A stretch of DNA of 64,000 bases, taken from positions 4,526,001 through 4,590,000 of the forward strand of contig NW_020825312.1 of assembly GCF_003286085.1 (NCBI RefSeq), given 5' to 3'. The DNA comes from Drosophila persimilis (taxonomy: Eukaryota; Arthropoda; Insecta; Diptera; Drosophilidae). The position numbers and the translations under genes were made by a program. This document shows, piece by piece, positions 1-11,300 of this stretch. Position 1 is the stretch's first letter; each line of letters opens with the position of its first letter. Under the pieces are notes generated by a model. The model was not told the origin of the DNA. It saw only the letters and a list, made by a program, of their open reading frames with translations, and made no database searches.

Positions 1-2342
1 ACGCAGTTTCTTCGACATCCGCAATTTACCAATTTTCGTAGAGAATACTTTTCACAGCTCATTAGTACTAACAAATTAGAGGGAAAAACAGAGAAAAGAA
101 GAAGGCAGAACGCAGGCACAAAGCCACAAGAAGGAAGAACGTGCAGGCGGCGAAGGCGGCTTACAAATATCACACATACGCCATGTACGCCATGTGGTGC
201 GCTATGTTTTGCCGTCTCCTGTAATTGTAGCTACATCTGCAGCTGGAGAAGCTGCCGTGCCTTGTTGCTACATGGCGAAATAACAAAATCATTGTGGAAT
301 TTAATTAAGTTGCTTGGTCGGAGTCGCAGTTGGTTTAGGGCAGCGCAGAACGACCCCATTAACACATTTTTCAAGTTTAATTCAACGTAATAACAAATTT
401 TGCTAGAAGGAGCTAGCGGAAACGACCGGGAGAGTGGGCCGAGTGGACCGGGTGGGAGCTGGCACTCAAGCAGCCATATAAATTACAGACAGACATGAGC
501 GGCATACGAGAGCCGTAAGGATACGAAAGTGTTGCCATTAAGTCGCACACGTGTTGGCCCACGCCCACGCCAGAGCAGGGGGCAGGGTAGGGGCCATAGG
601 ATAGAAAAGTCAGACCAGTCAGAGCAGAAGTGCCAGCGGCAGATGATGGCTCTTCTCTTTCGGCATACTTCCTCAAGTGGCTTCTATTTCCCCCCCAACC
701 CCTAATTAAGACAAATGTAAAAACTACAACAAAAGCCAGCAAAGGCCACCGAAAGTTGATAAAAAGACATTTTCACTTTACTTCTCAGCGACCTGGATGT
801 TGACACACGGCATTTACGAGTATGTTTGCTCCGACATTGTCACGTGTCTCGCCCAGAAGACAAAAAGTGAAAGAGCGCCAACAAAAACAAAGGAAAAGAC
901 GAGGGCGAAGGCGATGGCAATGGCAACGGCAACGGTGAAGGCAAATGTCAAAGTCTAGCTAAAGTGAATGGCTTTTCCTTCGTTGGGAAGGGGCTGGGCT
1001 GGGCTGGGCGTGACCTTTTCACATTAATCTCAAGCATGATGGGATTTTAATGTAGGAAACACTCCTTATAACTATATGGTTATTTATTGTGATGGATCTG
1101 ACAGATGTTGCAGGGACAAAACGAATGAGAAATGGTTGGACAGCATTCAATTAGATCATCAATTAGTTATGTGTCTGCGTGGAAGCCACATGTTGCAATG
1201 TGATTTGGGCAACAGATTAGCCAACAGCTTGTCCGTGGTCTGAATGGGAATTTAATGGCGAATTAAAGAGCGGCATGAACTGGTAATATCAGTGCCCAAG
1301 CTCGGAAAAGAATGAAAGGAATCTAGTTTCCATGAAGCCCACGATGGACCATTTCTAGCTCGACTTCTGTTCATCTGGCATTGATAGTTGATAGAGTCAC
1401 AGAGTACCTGAGTCCCATATCAAGGGGGATCTGTTCATACCTGGCCACAGCCATAAACATGCCTTTAAGCCCATTCATGGGATAGATATATGTGTACATA
1501 GAGACATGGCATTTATTTCCCTTAAGAAAGGCTCATTTGTAAGTGTTTTTATGCGTAAAGGAATTTATTATAAGAGGACTATGGACTGTGGAAAACCATT
1601 GCAAAATACTTAAGCAGATTTATTGGTTTATTGCGCTGGGGGAGAAGATCGGAGCGAGCGGCGACAAAGGCCAGCCCAGAACGAGTATGAAGAAATGGCG
1701 GGCCAATATTTAGCACATGAAGGCGAAAGCAGACTGAAAGAGTAATGGCACCGAAGGAGGAAGCGGCAGTGCCAGTCCCCCCAGCTAGGCGAGAGAATGA
1801 ATGCTGCATTTCCGTCTTTTGGGTTTTGTCTTCTTTTTTACGCTTTTTGGTTTTTCGTTTTTCGTTTTTCGTTTGGGTTTCAGTGGGGTTCGAGCTGTGT
1901 GTGTGTCTGTGTGTGAACCTCGAGGACATCGTCATCAGCATCACTCTCATTGCAGTCGTTAAGTTATAGACTTTGATTTCGTTCCCTCCATTCAACTGTG
2001 GCGCAACTTTTATCCCCAACAGACCCCACCCTTCGCCAAGTCGTTTCCGAGATTTATTTGCCTGGCGCCCTGGCAACGACGACAACGACAAAGACGGCAA
2101 CGACGGCAGTCGACATCCATATCCTTTGGTCGTTTTTCTCTTAAATGGCTTTAATTGATTTCAGCTTTCATATCTCAGCTGGACACATTTTACACTTGAT
2201 TTCGCTTCAAGGAGGCGACGACTGGATGGATAGCTCTCTGTGACATTTCCCCCTTTCGTTCCAATTCCAATTACTATTCCCATTTATAATTCTCAATTTC
2301 TGAATAACTAAGCTCAAATATATATATATTTGTTTTTCTAAA
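1..2342. other. Non-coding DNA left of the first gene
   Basis: I see no convincing gene here. Open frames are short, overlap on both strands and lack coding character. The stretch holds GA/GGC-rich short runs (around 905-945), a GGGCT repeat (about 988-1008) and a TTTTCG repeat (about 1850-1873). Regulatory function is possible but not supported by anything specific. Confidence 0.6.
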
Positions 2343-2825
2343 ATGTCCGATAAACCATCAGAGGAATCTCTGAGCAAGGTCCTTTTTAAAGACGTGCAAT
2401 TCGAGGAGGGCTCCGACAGTGATGTCGACTTGGCCTTGGGAGCTCCAGGTACTCGAAAGCGTACTGAACAGGCCAGAGAGTTCGATCAGATTATGACTGG
2501 AATTCAAGAGCGAATGGCGCGGGTCATGAGTCGCGTGAGTTTGAGCTGTACTATGATTAATCAGCTACACCGGGACCTGAAGGCCAAGCTCCCCGGCAAG
2601 TTGGGGGATGAGGACGAGGCCAAGGAAGCGGGTGGTGACGGTGAATTCCAGAACACCGATTTCGATAATGCTGCCCTGGAGAAGATAACTGAAGGTCCTT
2701 TACCCCTTCAAATTACCGAGGAGATCCTTACAGAAGAGGGGGAAGACATGCAACTTGAATGCCAATTCAAAAATGCCCAAGAAAACCGGTCTACTTCTGA
2801 AACAATTTACGGATTGACTAAATAA
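2343..2825 (+). CDS. Small acidic protein of unknown function (160 aa)
   Basis: I do not recognise this protein. It begins at an ATG in an adenine-rich context (CTAAAATGT), typical of fly starts, and runs 160 codons to TAA. It is rich in Glu, Asp and Lys. A central stretch of about residues 45-85 (from AREFDQIMTGIQERMARV) is predicted by eye to be helical, possibly a short coiled coil. The rest is acidic and probably disordered. There is no signal peptide or membrane segment. A polyadenylation signal (AATAAA, 2853-2858) lies 28 bases after the stop, which supports a real compact transcript. No intron is needed. The regular codon use, the ATG context and the downstream signal together argue for a real gene. 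Small single-exon genes like this in flies are often testis-expressed, but that is inference. Confidence 0.7.
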   Translation: MSDKPSEESLSKVLFKDVQFEEGSDSDVDLALGAPGTRKRTEQAREFDQIMTGIQERMARVMSRVSLSCTMINQLHRDLKAKLPGKLGDEDEAKEAGGDGEFQNTDFDNAALEKITEGPLPLQITEEILTEEGEDMQLECQFKNAQENRSTSETIYGLTK

Positions 2826-2852
2826 AAATACCTATCATAATACTATACACAA

Positions 2853-2858
2853 AATAAA
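2853..2858 (+). terminator. Polyadenylation signal of the 160-aa gene
   Basis: A canonical AATAAA lies 28 bases after the stop codon at 2825. Confidence 0.6.
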
Positions 2859-4238
2859 TGGTTTTCCCTTCTTTATTGCCATTAAAGTGGTAATTCTCAA
2901 ACTAAAGCTGCGCCCAAAACAGAATATCATTCATATGAATGTGAACCCTTCCACAATAATCTGGGCCCCTTTGCCTGACATTCAAAATTTATTTGAGACT
3001 TTCTTTACGCACACAACTCCCCAGCGAGACCTTCCTGCTCTGCTCAAGTTCTGGCTTTGTTCTTTCGGCAACAAATAAAGTTTTCATTGACCGCCCTTCA
3101 AAAATTGTACCCGAAGCACTTCCGAGCAGCTGCACTTTGTCAAGGGCTTTTTGTTTTCCCAAAAACTTTGCCGAACCTCAAATGAAAACCAGAGTCGGAA
3201 AATTTGAGACTGAGAATTTGCATTTTGGCCCACACAAAGACAGATTGCCTGGGGCCCCGACAAATATGCTAAAAGCAATAAATATGAGAGAGAGAGCATT
3301 CTCCAAGTTTCTCAGCTTCTGGCCCGGCTATTGGCAGAATCTGTGACAGGGTCGAACCCGAACCCGAGTCCGGGCCAAAGCCAAAGCCAAAGCTGAAGAT
3401 AATTCGCCATAAATTGTTGACACAGCAGCGTTAAATTATATGAAATATTTTTATTGTTAACTTGCGAAAATGTCAAAAGCATTTTGTCAGATGGCAAATC
3501 TCGACGGCAACAGCAACAAAAGGCAACAATTGCGCAGCGCGTTTATCACTTCAACTGCTGCAACTGTGGCACGTTGCAGCTGCTCCCCCCACGGGGAGCT
3601 GCCACTGCTGCTGCTCCTCGTTCTCTGACATTTTGTCATAGTCGGGGAATGCAACTGCTATGGGTATGGGTCGTAGTCGTAGTCGTAGTCTCGGAGTCTC
3701 GGAGTCCTGTACTCCTTCACAGTCGTTCATTTTGCAACAACTTCAGCTTCACGCTTAAGTTAACTCTGCCTCAATGTTGTGTGTGTCTCTTCTGTGCGTG
3801 TGATAACCGACTTGGCGGAGGCCAACTCGCTCGGATGAGTCAGTGAGAGTGGTTCTGGGTTCTGGGAGTGCTCAGATGCTCAGAGCACTGCAAGGAAAGT
3901 GCTGCACTGTGCTCCGAGGCGAAGATAAATTGTAAGACTTTATGCTGACTTTTGGCGGAGAGGAACCCAAAAGGCTGCCTACAAAAACATGGCAGGGCAA
4001 GACTCCAGAAATCATTCAGTGACTGAACGAAAGAAGACAAACGGAATGATTGAAGATACTTATTGGTTACAATCAATTACTGTTTTCCATATCTGGTCTG
4101 CCAGATGAGAGGTGAGAGAATCATTTAACGCCTCGTGGTTTTGTTTAATCGCAGGAACCAATGAACTATGTGTAAAGATTCAAAGCCTTTCATCTAAGGC
4201 CGCGTTCATTCAGGCGACATCTAGCCTGGGTGTTTCTG

Positions 4239-4412
4239 ATGATGGACCAAGTGGATCGCGTTGAAGTTCTGTCCCAAGCAACTGTCCCGACAACCCCAAA
4301 ACCAAGGGCTAACCCTAGAAGATTCGTTCAGACTGTAAATCATGCTGAAAAAATCATCATGAACTCACGCACAGGTGAACAGCACTTGGAATATGTAGCC
4401 CACATTGAATAA
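4239..4412 (+). CDS. Doubtful small ORF (57 aa)
   Basis: An ATG-initiated frame of 57 codons ends at TAA in the string ATTGAATAAAAG, so a polyadenylation-like AATAAA overlaps the stop. The protein is of plausible composition (for example KPRANPRRFVQ and HAEKIIMNSRTGEQHLEY). Immediately upstream another frame (about 4107-4275) is also open and protein-like (for example VKIQSLSSKAAFIQATSS), overlapping this one by about 30 bases. This could be a small gene, the remnant of a longer gene that has lost its frame, or chance. I do not recognise either stretch. Confidence 0.25.
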   Translation: MMDQVDRVEVLSQATVPTTPKPRANPRRFVQTVNHAEKIIMNSRTGEQHLEYVAHIE

Positions 4413-7131
4413 AAGAGACAGAGCCAAAGCCAGTCCCATTCAATCCCCAAGTTCAATGTTACCTGTCACAGGCAGCGGACAAACTAATAACGATTCGATA
4501 ATCGCTGCTGAAAAAGTGAGTGGGAAATGAGCATTCGTGGAAAATCAATCGCATTGAAAATGAAACCGAAATTGAAACTGAAACTGAAGCTAAACAGGGC
4601 TGCGGTTGATGGGCTTCGACTGAGAAGTGTCCTGTCATGCCATGGCTTTGAAGCTCCTCCTGATGATGATGATGACTAAGTCCAAATGGAGCTGTCCATC
4701 TACCAAGGACTCGAATTCTTTTCCTGAGTGAAAAACTCTTGGTTGTAATCTGTGGAAATTAGCATTTCAATCAAATCTTCTTTTATGTGTCTGACTTGTT
4801 TTATGCCTCAACGACAGCGACAAGGGCATCCCATCCTCCAAAACCTCCTGCCCATTCCTTTGCTCATTCCCATCCCCATTCTCAATCTCAATCTCATCAA
4901 CCTCATCATTCCTATCACCATCATCATCATGGGTAGATGAAAATGTATCCGTTCAGTTTATGCATTTGACGAGCCTCGAAAAAGGAAAATTGTCGAAATT
5001 GATTGATTAAATATTTATTCATACGGAAGTGCTTAGCGTGTTTGCCTCTGCCCCTTTGGGGATTCCTACATATTTATGAGCTGTGCTGTGTGGTCTTTCC
5101 AAGGAACTTGTTCGGTTTTTTCTGGGTCTCTATTTTCGGTATTTACCCCCCGACTGTGCCATTAATTTAGTTAGCTTGGAATCTCTTTTGGGCCCGACTC
5201 AGCTGCACGGTTGAATGAGTAGTTGAGCTTCATAAACACACAAATAAAGTGCTGATCCAAACAGGTTCTATTAACCAATTTTAACATACTGATAAAATAT
5301 TAAAGTAATTACCTATATTACCTATGTATATCTAGAAACCTAGAGCGATTGATCAGGGCGCATCAAAAATCTCTAAGCATTGAAAGCATTCCCACTGAAG
5401 GGTTTCTTGTGTGTGGATTTTACCAGACACCCTCATCTGCTCATCTCTTCTTATCCTGCGGCGTTTCCTGGGGCTTCCCTCATTAATTCGGTTAGTTTTC
5501 GGCACTTAAAGTCAATCAACTGACCCGCAGGAAATCTTAATTAAACAAACTTGTTTGCGAAATCTCTCACAAATGGCCTCAGTAACGCACACAAAGGGGC
5601 CGAACCCACGGAGAAGTTTGCTGCGGTTTCCGTCGGTATTGAACCAATTCCGGATACACTTAGCCAGAGCATGAGGTTGAAAGCATACAGGATACAGGCT
5701 CACAGATACCCACAGACTCCCGTTCTGTGGGGTGGGGAGACGTGAACAACGGTTTGGTGATGTTTTGACTTTGATTTTTGGCTTTTGTTTTGACTCAAGC
5801 TTGGCCAGACCCCGACCCAGACCCAGACACATCTGGTCTAAAGGAAACTGTTGTTGTCTGTGAATAGGTCTCAACAACTAAGAGGTGTGGCTGCACCTCT
5901 TACACCACTTTCGGTTTGCTTTCGGGAACGGCAGAGTCAGAGCCAGAGCCAGCACTTTTCATTATTCCAAGTTGGGTTTGTTCTGTGGCCCCGGCCTGGT
6001 CCGACTTGGTCCGACCTCTGTAGGCCATTAAAGAGCTAATAAATTTTCGTTCTCCTATCAATCGATGGCCGAGCAGAGACGTAGGCCCCATAAAGCGGAT
6101 TTTAATGGCAATGTTAGCCGTGGCAGCCACATTGGGGCACAACTACGGGTAGCAGGCATCGAAGTAAAAACGGAAACTCGAGCAGGTCCTCCTATCATTT
6201 ATGGGGGAAAGAAAGTGCCATGAAGTTTGCCATTTTATGGGCTTACAATGAGTGCAGAAAATGCATCAGAATGACGATCCGATTGAGGTGAATGAGCTCT
6301 GTTCAGCTTGAACAAGCTTAAAGAAAACTAAACTTCATTTTCATTCAATACGCAAGTTACCTGCTCTTCTGGCTTATGGCTTCTGGCTTCTGGCCGCCCT
6401 CCACTCCATCTGAAAGTCCTCTCCACTCTGTCCTCTGGGTACTCTGGACCCCATCATAATGAATGACCGCAGCACTCACTCAATGAACACCTTTTGAACC
6501 CAATTGAGGACCCCTGCTTGTGTGTCCTTATTCAATGGAACAGAGCGCACTGCCTGCCCGCATTTCTACCCCTTGGGGTAATAACGCAAAAAATAACAGA
6601 AAACAAGAATAATAATGAAAAAGAAAAGTTTCGTTTTCCCCTTGATATTACTTTAAATATGCAAAACTTCACTGTTTTATGTCCCTTCCCAGTCCCGCCG
6701 TCCAGCCGTCCAGCTGGCCAGCTCCCGGCTACTTGTTCCTCTAACGAAGTGCGGGGATTCCCCTTTCGAGGCAAGCTAACAGGCAACACAAAAAATAATG
6801 TTCAACTTGGGCCCGCACAAATACCCTCGGCAGGGCAGAGGGAAAACGCAAAGTTGGAAAAGCGTTGGGAAAAACTTGCGTCTGTGTCTGGTCCCGGTCC
6901 TGGCCCTGGTCCTGGTCCAGGGCCACTTTTGCATTACATTATCTCAAGTTTTGCGCTGGCAATTTCTCATATTTTCCCATATTCTTTCGCCTGTCCCGAG
7001 TATTTGTATTTACCCATTGTCGTGCACATAAACATGCATCTGACTTGTTCCTGTTCTACGAGCATCATCGTCCGCCCGTCGTGGGGCCCAGCAAAGGACA
7101 TGTAGTCGACATTCCGTCTGCCAAATACCCG

Positions 7132-7523
7132 TTAGTTAGGAACGAATCGCCAACGCGTTTGATCACTGCCAATGGGAGCATCATTTACCCGCCTGGAATC
7201 CACGACAGAGAATGGAACAATGTTGGAAACAGCTTGGATCATCGGAATGGGAAGGAAACAGTGGTCCGTTGCACACATTTCGCGAATAACATATATACCC
7301 CTGTGCTCTAAGACTACCGGGTATGGAAACAGTGAAAAACTTTGCCTTATTTTCATGTCAAGCCAAATTAGTTTTGAAAGTTGCTCAACTTCTCTGTCTC
7401 GTCTTATGGTGACAGTAATTTTTAATAAAAGCTGCCAAATGTCGAGAAAATTTGCAATTTGTGCGTCCCGATCACCGGCAGCCAAAACTTTGATTGTTGC
7501 ACCATTGTTCCGAAGATTTCTTC
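7132..7523 (-). pseudogene. Shifted-frame continuation of the 149-aa gene
   Basis: Directly downstream (on the - strand) of the stop of the 149-aa ORF, a second frame stays open from about 7540 to a stop at 7132. Its first 60 or so residues look coding and helical (for example ADYLENLGRNLRNNGATIKV, then AAGDRDAQIANFLDIWQ). It has no start codon of its own in a sensible place and joins the upstream ORF in the string GAGGAGAAACC. One extra base there would put the two stretches in one frame. The later part (towards 7132) loses coding character. This is either a true frame shift that shortens the protein, a sequencing or assembly slip in the A run, or a missed short intron. Confidence 0.4.
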
Positions 7524-7973
7524 CTAGATTCTCCAGGTAGTCGGCGGTTTCTCCTCTGGAATGCTATAGTCCCTATTCCGTTGACGATGGGCCAATCCGC
7601 TTATGTGTTTGGCGAGCGACACTGTGCCTTCCAGCTCGCGCTTGAGCTTAATGCATTTGGTGCGTATGTCGACGTAGGAGCTGCGCAGCTTCTGGCCGCT
7701 TCTGGCTTCCGCTGGAGTGTTCATCTGGTTCCCCTCCGAGTCCTGCAGCAACAAGGAACTGCTACTCAAGTCAGGGCAGCTGCTTGTCTCTATAGTAGAG
7801 ACTGAGCCCAGGCAGTCCACGGAAAGGCGACCCTCGTCTGGATCACTGTTTTTGCGGCTTAGGCGCTCAACGATATTCAGGCAGTCTCCGAGGTCGTCCT
7901 TCAACTTCTGGCACTCCTGCAGGCCAGCATCGAGACCCGTCTCCTCACATCGCAGTGCTTTTGATTTAAACAT
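7524..7973 (-). CDS. Unknown 149-aa protein, possibly truncated by a frame slip
   Basis: I do not recognise this protein. The start is the ATG at 7973 (MFKSKALRCEETGLDAG); codons further upstream have no ATG. The N-terminal half has a likely helical segment (about residues 15-45, with LQECQKLKDDLGDCLNIVERL), followed by a Ser-rich stretch (SSCPDLSSSSLLL) and a second helical, basic segment near residues 100-135 (TKCIKLKRELEGTVSLAKH). The ORF then ends abruptly at 7524, while a neighbouring frame continues with coding character (see 7132-7523). The gene lies 134 bases downstream of the coiled-coil gene on the same strand. The gap contains a TATA-like sequence (RC of AGTATAAAAACA, 8061-8072) that could serve as its own promoter. 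Confidence 0.55.
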   Translation of the reverse strand: MFKSKALRCEETGLDAGLQECQKLKDDLGDCLNIVERLSRKNSDPDEGRLSVDCLGSVSTIETSSCPDLSSSSLLLQDSEGNQMNTPAEARSGQKLRSSYVDIRTKCIKLKRELEGTVSLAKHISGLAHRQRNRDYSIPEEKPPTTWRI

Positions 7974-8063
7974 TTCGATTGAACATTTTTGACTGTAAAA
8001 TCTGAGCACCAAGTCAAAGTAGCTAAATACTCAAAGTGGGGTTCAGTTTCGATTTCTAAAAGT

Positions 8064-8070
8064 ATAAAAA
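8064..8070 (-). promoter_or_regulatory. TATA-like box upstream of the 149-aa gene
   Basis: The - strand reads TTTTTATAC here, about 90 bases before the ATG at 7973 and inside a 134-base gap between two same-strand genes. The position fits a core promoter with a leader of about 60 bases. No matching initiator was identified with certainty. Confidence 0.3.
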
Positions 8071-8093
8071 CACCGCCGGATTAGCTGTCAAAG

Positions 8094-8099
8094 TTTAAT
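8094..8099 (-). terminator. Possible polyadenylation signal of the coiled-coil gene
   Basis: The - strand reads ATTAAA eight bases after the TAA stop at 8108. This variant signal is used in flies, but the distance is short. Confidence 0.35.
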
Positions 8100-8107
8100 A
8101 CGAACAT

Positions 8108-10158
8108 TTAATTTGGCTGAACGAATGGGGTCACCACGTCGATCCCGCCCACCCAGGCCTCTACCCTCGTTGTGGCTCGCGTCGTACTCCGTGGCTGCTT
8201 CTCTGTGGTTGTTTCTTGGGGCTTGATCGCCCTCTCCAGATCCTCAATGCGATCAATGAGATCATCTATCGAGTCCATGGCCTTGCACTTGGTAAGGCAA
8301 CTCTTCACCTGGATCTCCAGTTTTTTTTGCCTTTCCAACGCATCATCGAGGAGTTTCTCCAGGTCCTTAATGCGCTGGACTACCTTCAGCGTCTTATCAA
8401 TATCCTTCCTCAGGTCTTCGACAGCTTCCTCCAAGCGAAGCAGCCGGCTGTTGAGATCTTCTGTCATGGCGAACCTATCCTTGATGGTTTTCGTTAGCAC
8501 CGCAATGTGAGCCATCATATTATCCAGCTGAGTCTGAAGATTTTCAATATCTTTCGTGGAGTTGTGCAGATTCTGTTGGAGTCTGTCCAGATCCGTCAGC
8601 AGGTCATCATTGCCACTGCCATTGTCAGAGTCTTTTTGGGATCCAAGCGCCTTTATCTTTTCCAGAGCTTCATCCACCCTTTTTTTGAGGTCCCCCGTTT
8701 GCTTTTCCAAATCACTAATGTGATCGGTATAGGTTTTATTTGTTTTTTCGACATTACTGCTTAGGTTATCCGCATCATTCCCGATACCATCGAGGAACTT
8801 ACAGCAGTGCCTGGACCTGTCTACTTGTATCTGCAGGTCTTTCACCTGCTTTTCGAGATTGTTTCCCTTTTTTAGCCCATTTTTACTGCTATCGGCTGAT
8901 TCTCCCGCTGGATTCTGTCCTTTAATAGCCTGCTGAAGCATAGTTTCTATGGTGGCTAGCAGTTTTCCAATCTCTTGACAAGATTTTATTTTCTCTTTAA
9001 TGCCGGAAGACCCTTCCGAAGGACTCAGATCAGCAATCCTTTTGGAAAGATCCTCGACTAATTTCCGTAGGGCTTCAACTCTCGTTTCCAAGTCGGAAGT
9101 GCTTGCGTTTGATCCTCCAGTCGATCCATTGCCGCAGTTCTCTTTGCACATGTCAATGGCGCTCGCTATATCCTTCAGTCTATCGTCCATTTTCTTCTGG
9201 ATGTCCTTCAGTCTGTCGTCCTGATCCTTTTGTCCTTCTGTGAGATCCTCTAGCTTTTTGTCAATCTCCTTGGCCTTGTCGATAGCTTCAGTCTTGTCCT
9301 TCTTAGCTTGGCCCTCTAAATCTTGGAGCTTCTCACCGAGTTCCGCGCAACATTTGGTGCCGACACCTTCTCCGCTCTTTCTTAATTTCTCCTCAATCTT
9401 TTCCATCTGCTCCCGTAAATCCGCCAGTTGCTCCTCCAGGTCTGCTTGCTTTTTCTTCAGCTCCTCCGCCGCCTTGCCTTGCTCTCCATTAGCTTTGTCC
9501 AGCTTCCTCCGAAGCTCCTCCAAGTTTTTCCCCAGATCCGCTTTCTGTTTCTTGAGGCCCTCAGCCAGCTGGTCACAACAGCTCTTTATGTCCTGGTTAA
9601 TGAGCTTTCCCATCTGGCCCAGAATGTTGTCCAGGTCCTGGCCCAACTCCCCGACCAGCTTGAGGGGGTTTAACTTCACCTCCGTCGAGCTAGCTTGGTC
9701 TTTGGCCACGCTGTTTAAATAGTCCACGATCTTCTTCATCGTGGTCTTCTCGTAGAAGCAGCAGTGCTCCACCGGGGCCGTGTTGTTGAGGCCGACTAGC
9801 AGTTTGCCCAGACGCTGATTGAACCGCGTTACCTTCCCGTTCAGCACCACCTGGAGGTTGATCCATCTCGCTATCTGGTTGAAGTCATGGCACTCCTTGT
9901 CCACCGCACTTGTGATGTTTCCCGGCATGAGGCTGGAACTGTTGGCATAGTCATAGATTATTCCTCTATCATCGTTGTTGCGGTACTTGCCAGAGCTCGC
10001 CTCCGTAATTGCTGATAAGAGAAGCAGCAGCGACTTCAACGATATCTGTGCATGACATTGGCAGTTTTTAGTGAGGCTCTCGCTCTCTCTCTCTCTCCCT
10101 CTCCCCCTCCGTCTATGTAGACATCTGCCCGATTCATTGAACTCACCTTTGGTTTCAT
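8108..10158 (-). CDS. Secreted coiled-coil protein with Cys-Cys pairs (649 aa)
   Basis: I cannot name the family. Two coding exons are proposed: 10158-10147 (MKPK) and 10045-8108, joined over a 101-base intron (donor AAG|GTGAGT, acceptor CACAG|ATA, phase 0). The joined N terminus, MKPK followed by ISLKSLLLLLSAITEA, is a textbook signal peptide with likely cleavage near residues 20-23, so the protein is probably secreted. An in-frame ATG at 10185 would add nine residues; the ATG at 10158 has the better context (AAAAATG). The mature part has N-glycosylation motifs (NSS, NIT, NNT, NGS, NAS) and long heptad-rich Lys/Glu/Leu coiled-coil segments (about residues 165-340 and 480-640). Cys pairs recur (HCCF, SCCD, KCCA, HCCK, plus CKENC and CLTKC), which suggests disulphide-linked multimers. 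A continuous 699-codon reading through the intron exists but lacks a proper signal peptide. Role unknown; an extracellular or seminal protein is possible. Confidence 0.7.
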
Positions 10159-11245
10159 TTTTGTCACGTTTGTTGCGGTCCACATTGCTGTGCCACCGGT
10201 CGGCCAAGTTGTACTAACGGGCCCCCACCTACAGCAGAAAGGTCTGGGTTCTCTTGGAGTAGAGACCACCAATCGATTTGCATGGTGCGTTCATTAAAAG
10301 AAAGGGTAGGCTGAACAGTTCCAGCACTAGCAAGAGAGAGTGTCTTCCCGCAGAACACCTCCACATGAAATTAAGACCCATAACGCCTTATAGAGTCGGA
10401 AATCTAAAAGGATATTTAAAATACAAGTTCCTACAACGAAAGTTCGCATGGTAGGACATTTTTAGAGAGCACTCGCAGAACACTTGAGCCTCCCCGATTA
10501 CTTTCTACAGTCGCGGGGCTTATCCAAAACAGCGAATACCCCTAGTAAATAGAAGGATGAATTATGCGGCCAACCCAATGCAATTCCCAATGCCCAGAGC
10601 AGCATTTACTCGTTATCATCGCACAGGTTGTGGGCCCTGTGCCACTTGAAACAGATACCCAACAGGGAACCCCAAATTGCAACTCTAAACCGTCCCCAGC
10701 CCTATATCTCTTGTGCTTCCTTCTGGCATCCCGACTTTCGACTCCCCGAGGGCGGGGGCGGAGCGAGGCGAGGCAGACAACCTCAAATGGAAAACAATTT
10801 CAGCTACGCAAACATGGCGAGTAAGCTGGAAAAAAGAAAAGCATAAAAATTAAATTGCAAAGCGGGAAAACCCCTGAAAAATGGGGAAAGCGAAACTGAA
10901 ATCACAGCAAATGTTGGAAATAAAAGTGAAATATACTTTTGTGCTGCGCTCTGGGAAACAGACGAGTAGCGCAGCACAGCACAGCAGGGGAGGCAATCCG
11001 GAATAATTTCAGCTCAAGGTGTTTGCTCAGCCATCGAGGCAGGCGGAGAGATTAGTTTAATTAGTCAACGATTCGCGTGGCAACGTGGCGTATGCGTCTT
11101 TCCGCAGACACGTGCCGTGCCACACACAAGTGAAGAGGCGGAAAGCAAAGCCTCCCAACCACCCAACCACCCAACCACCAAACCACCTAACCACCAAAAA
11201 TGCAATCGAACTTTTCGTGTTTGACTTGCGATGGCTGCCAAGTGA

Positions 11246-11300
11246 CACGCACACGGACACGGCCACGGACACGGCCACAGACACGGACACAGACACGGAT
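11246..11300. repeat. Minisatellite of ACACGG-type hexamers
   Basis: About nine imperfect copies of a hexamer (CACGGA and CACAGA variants) in tandem. Open frames over it on both strands are only its translation. Confidence 0.75.

Larger units (their letters stand above)
2860..7523. other. Intergenic DNA with one doubtful short ORF
   Basis: No clear gene is present. The stretch is A/T-rich with short simple repeats, for example GATGAT near 4660-4675 and CATCAT near 4915-4930. A possible small coding remnant at 4107-4412 and the shifted-frame tail of the next gene (7132-7520) are listed separately. Confidence 0.5.

Noticed and set aside
10036-10207. Continuous reading of the coiled-coil gene from 10207 without an intron
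   Set aside because: It gives a charged N terminus translated from GA-repeat DNA and buries the hydrophobic segment. The spliced form has a clean signal peptide and consensus donor.
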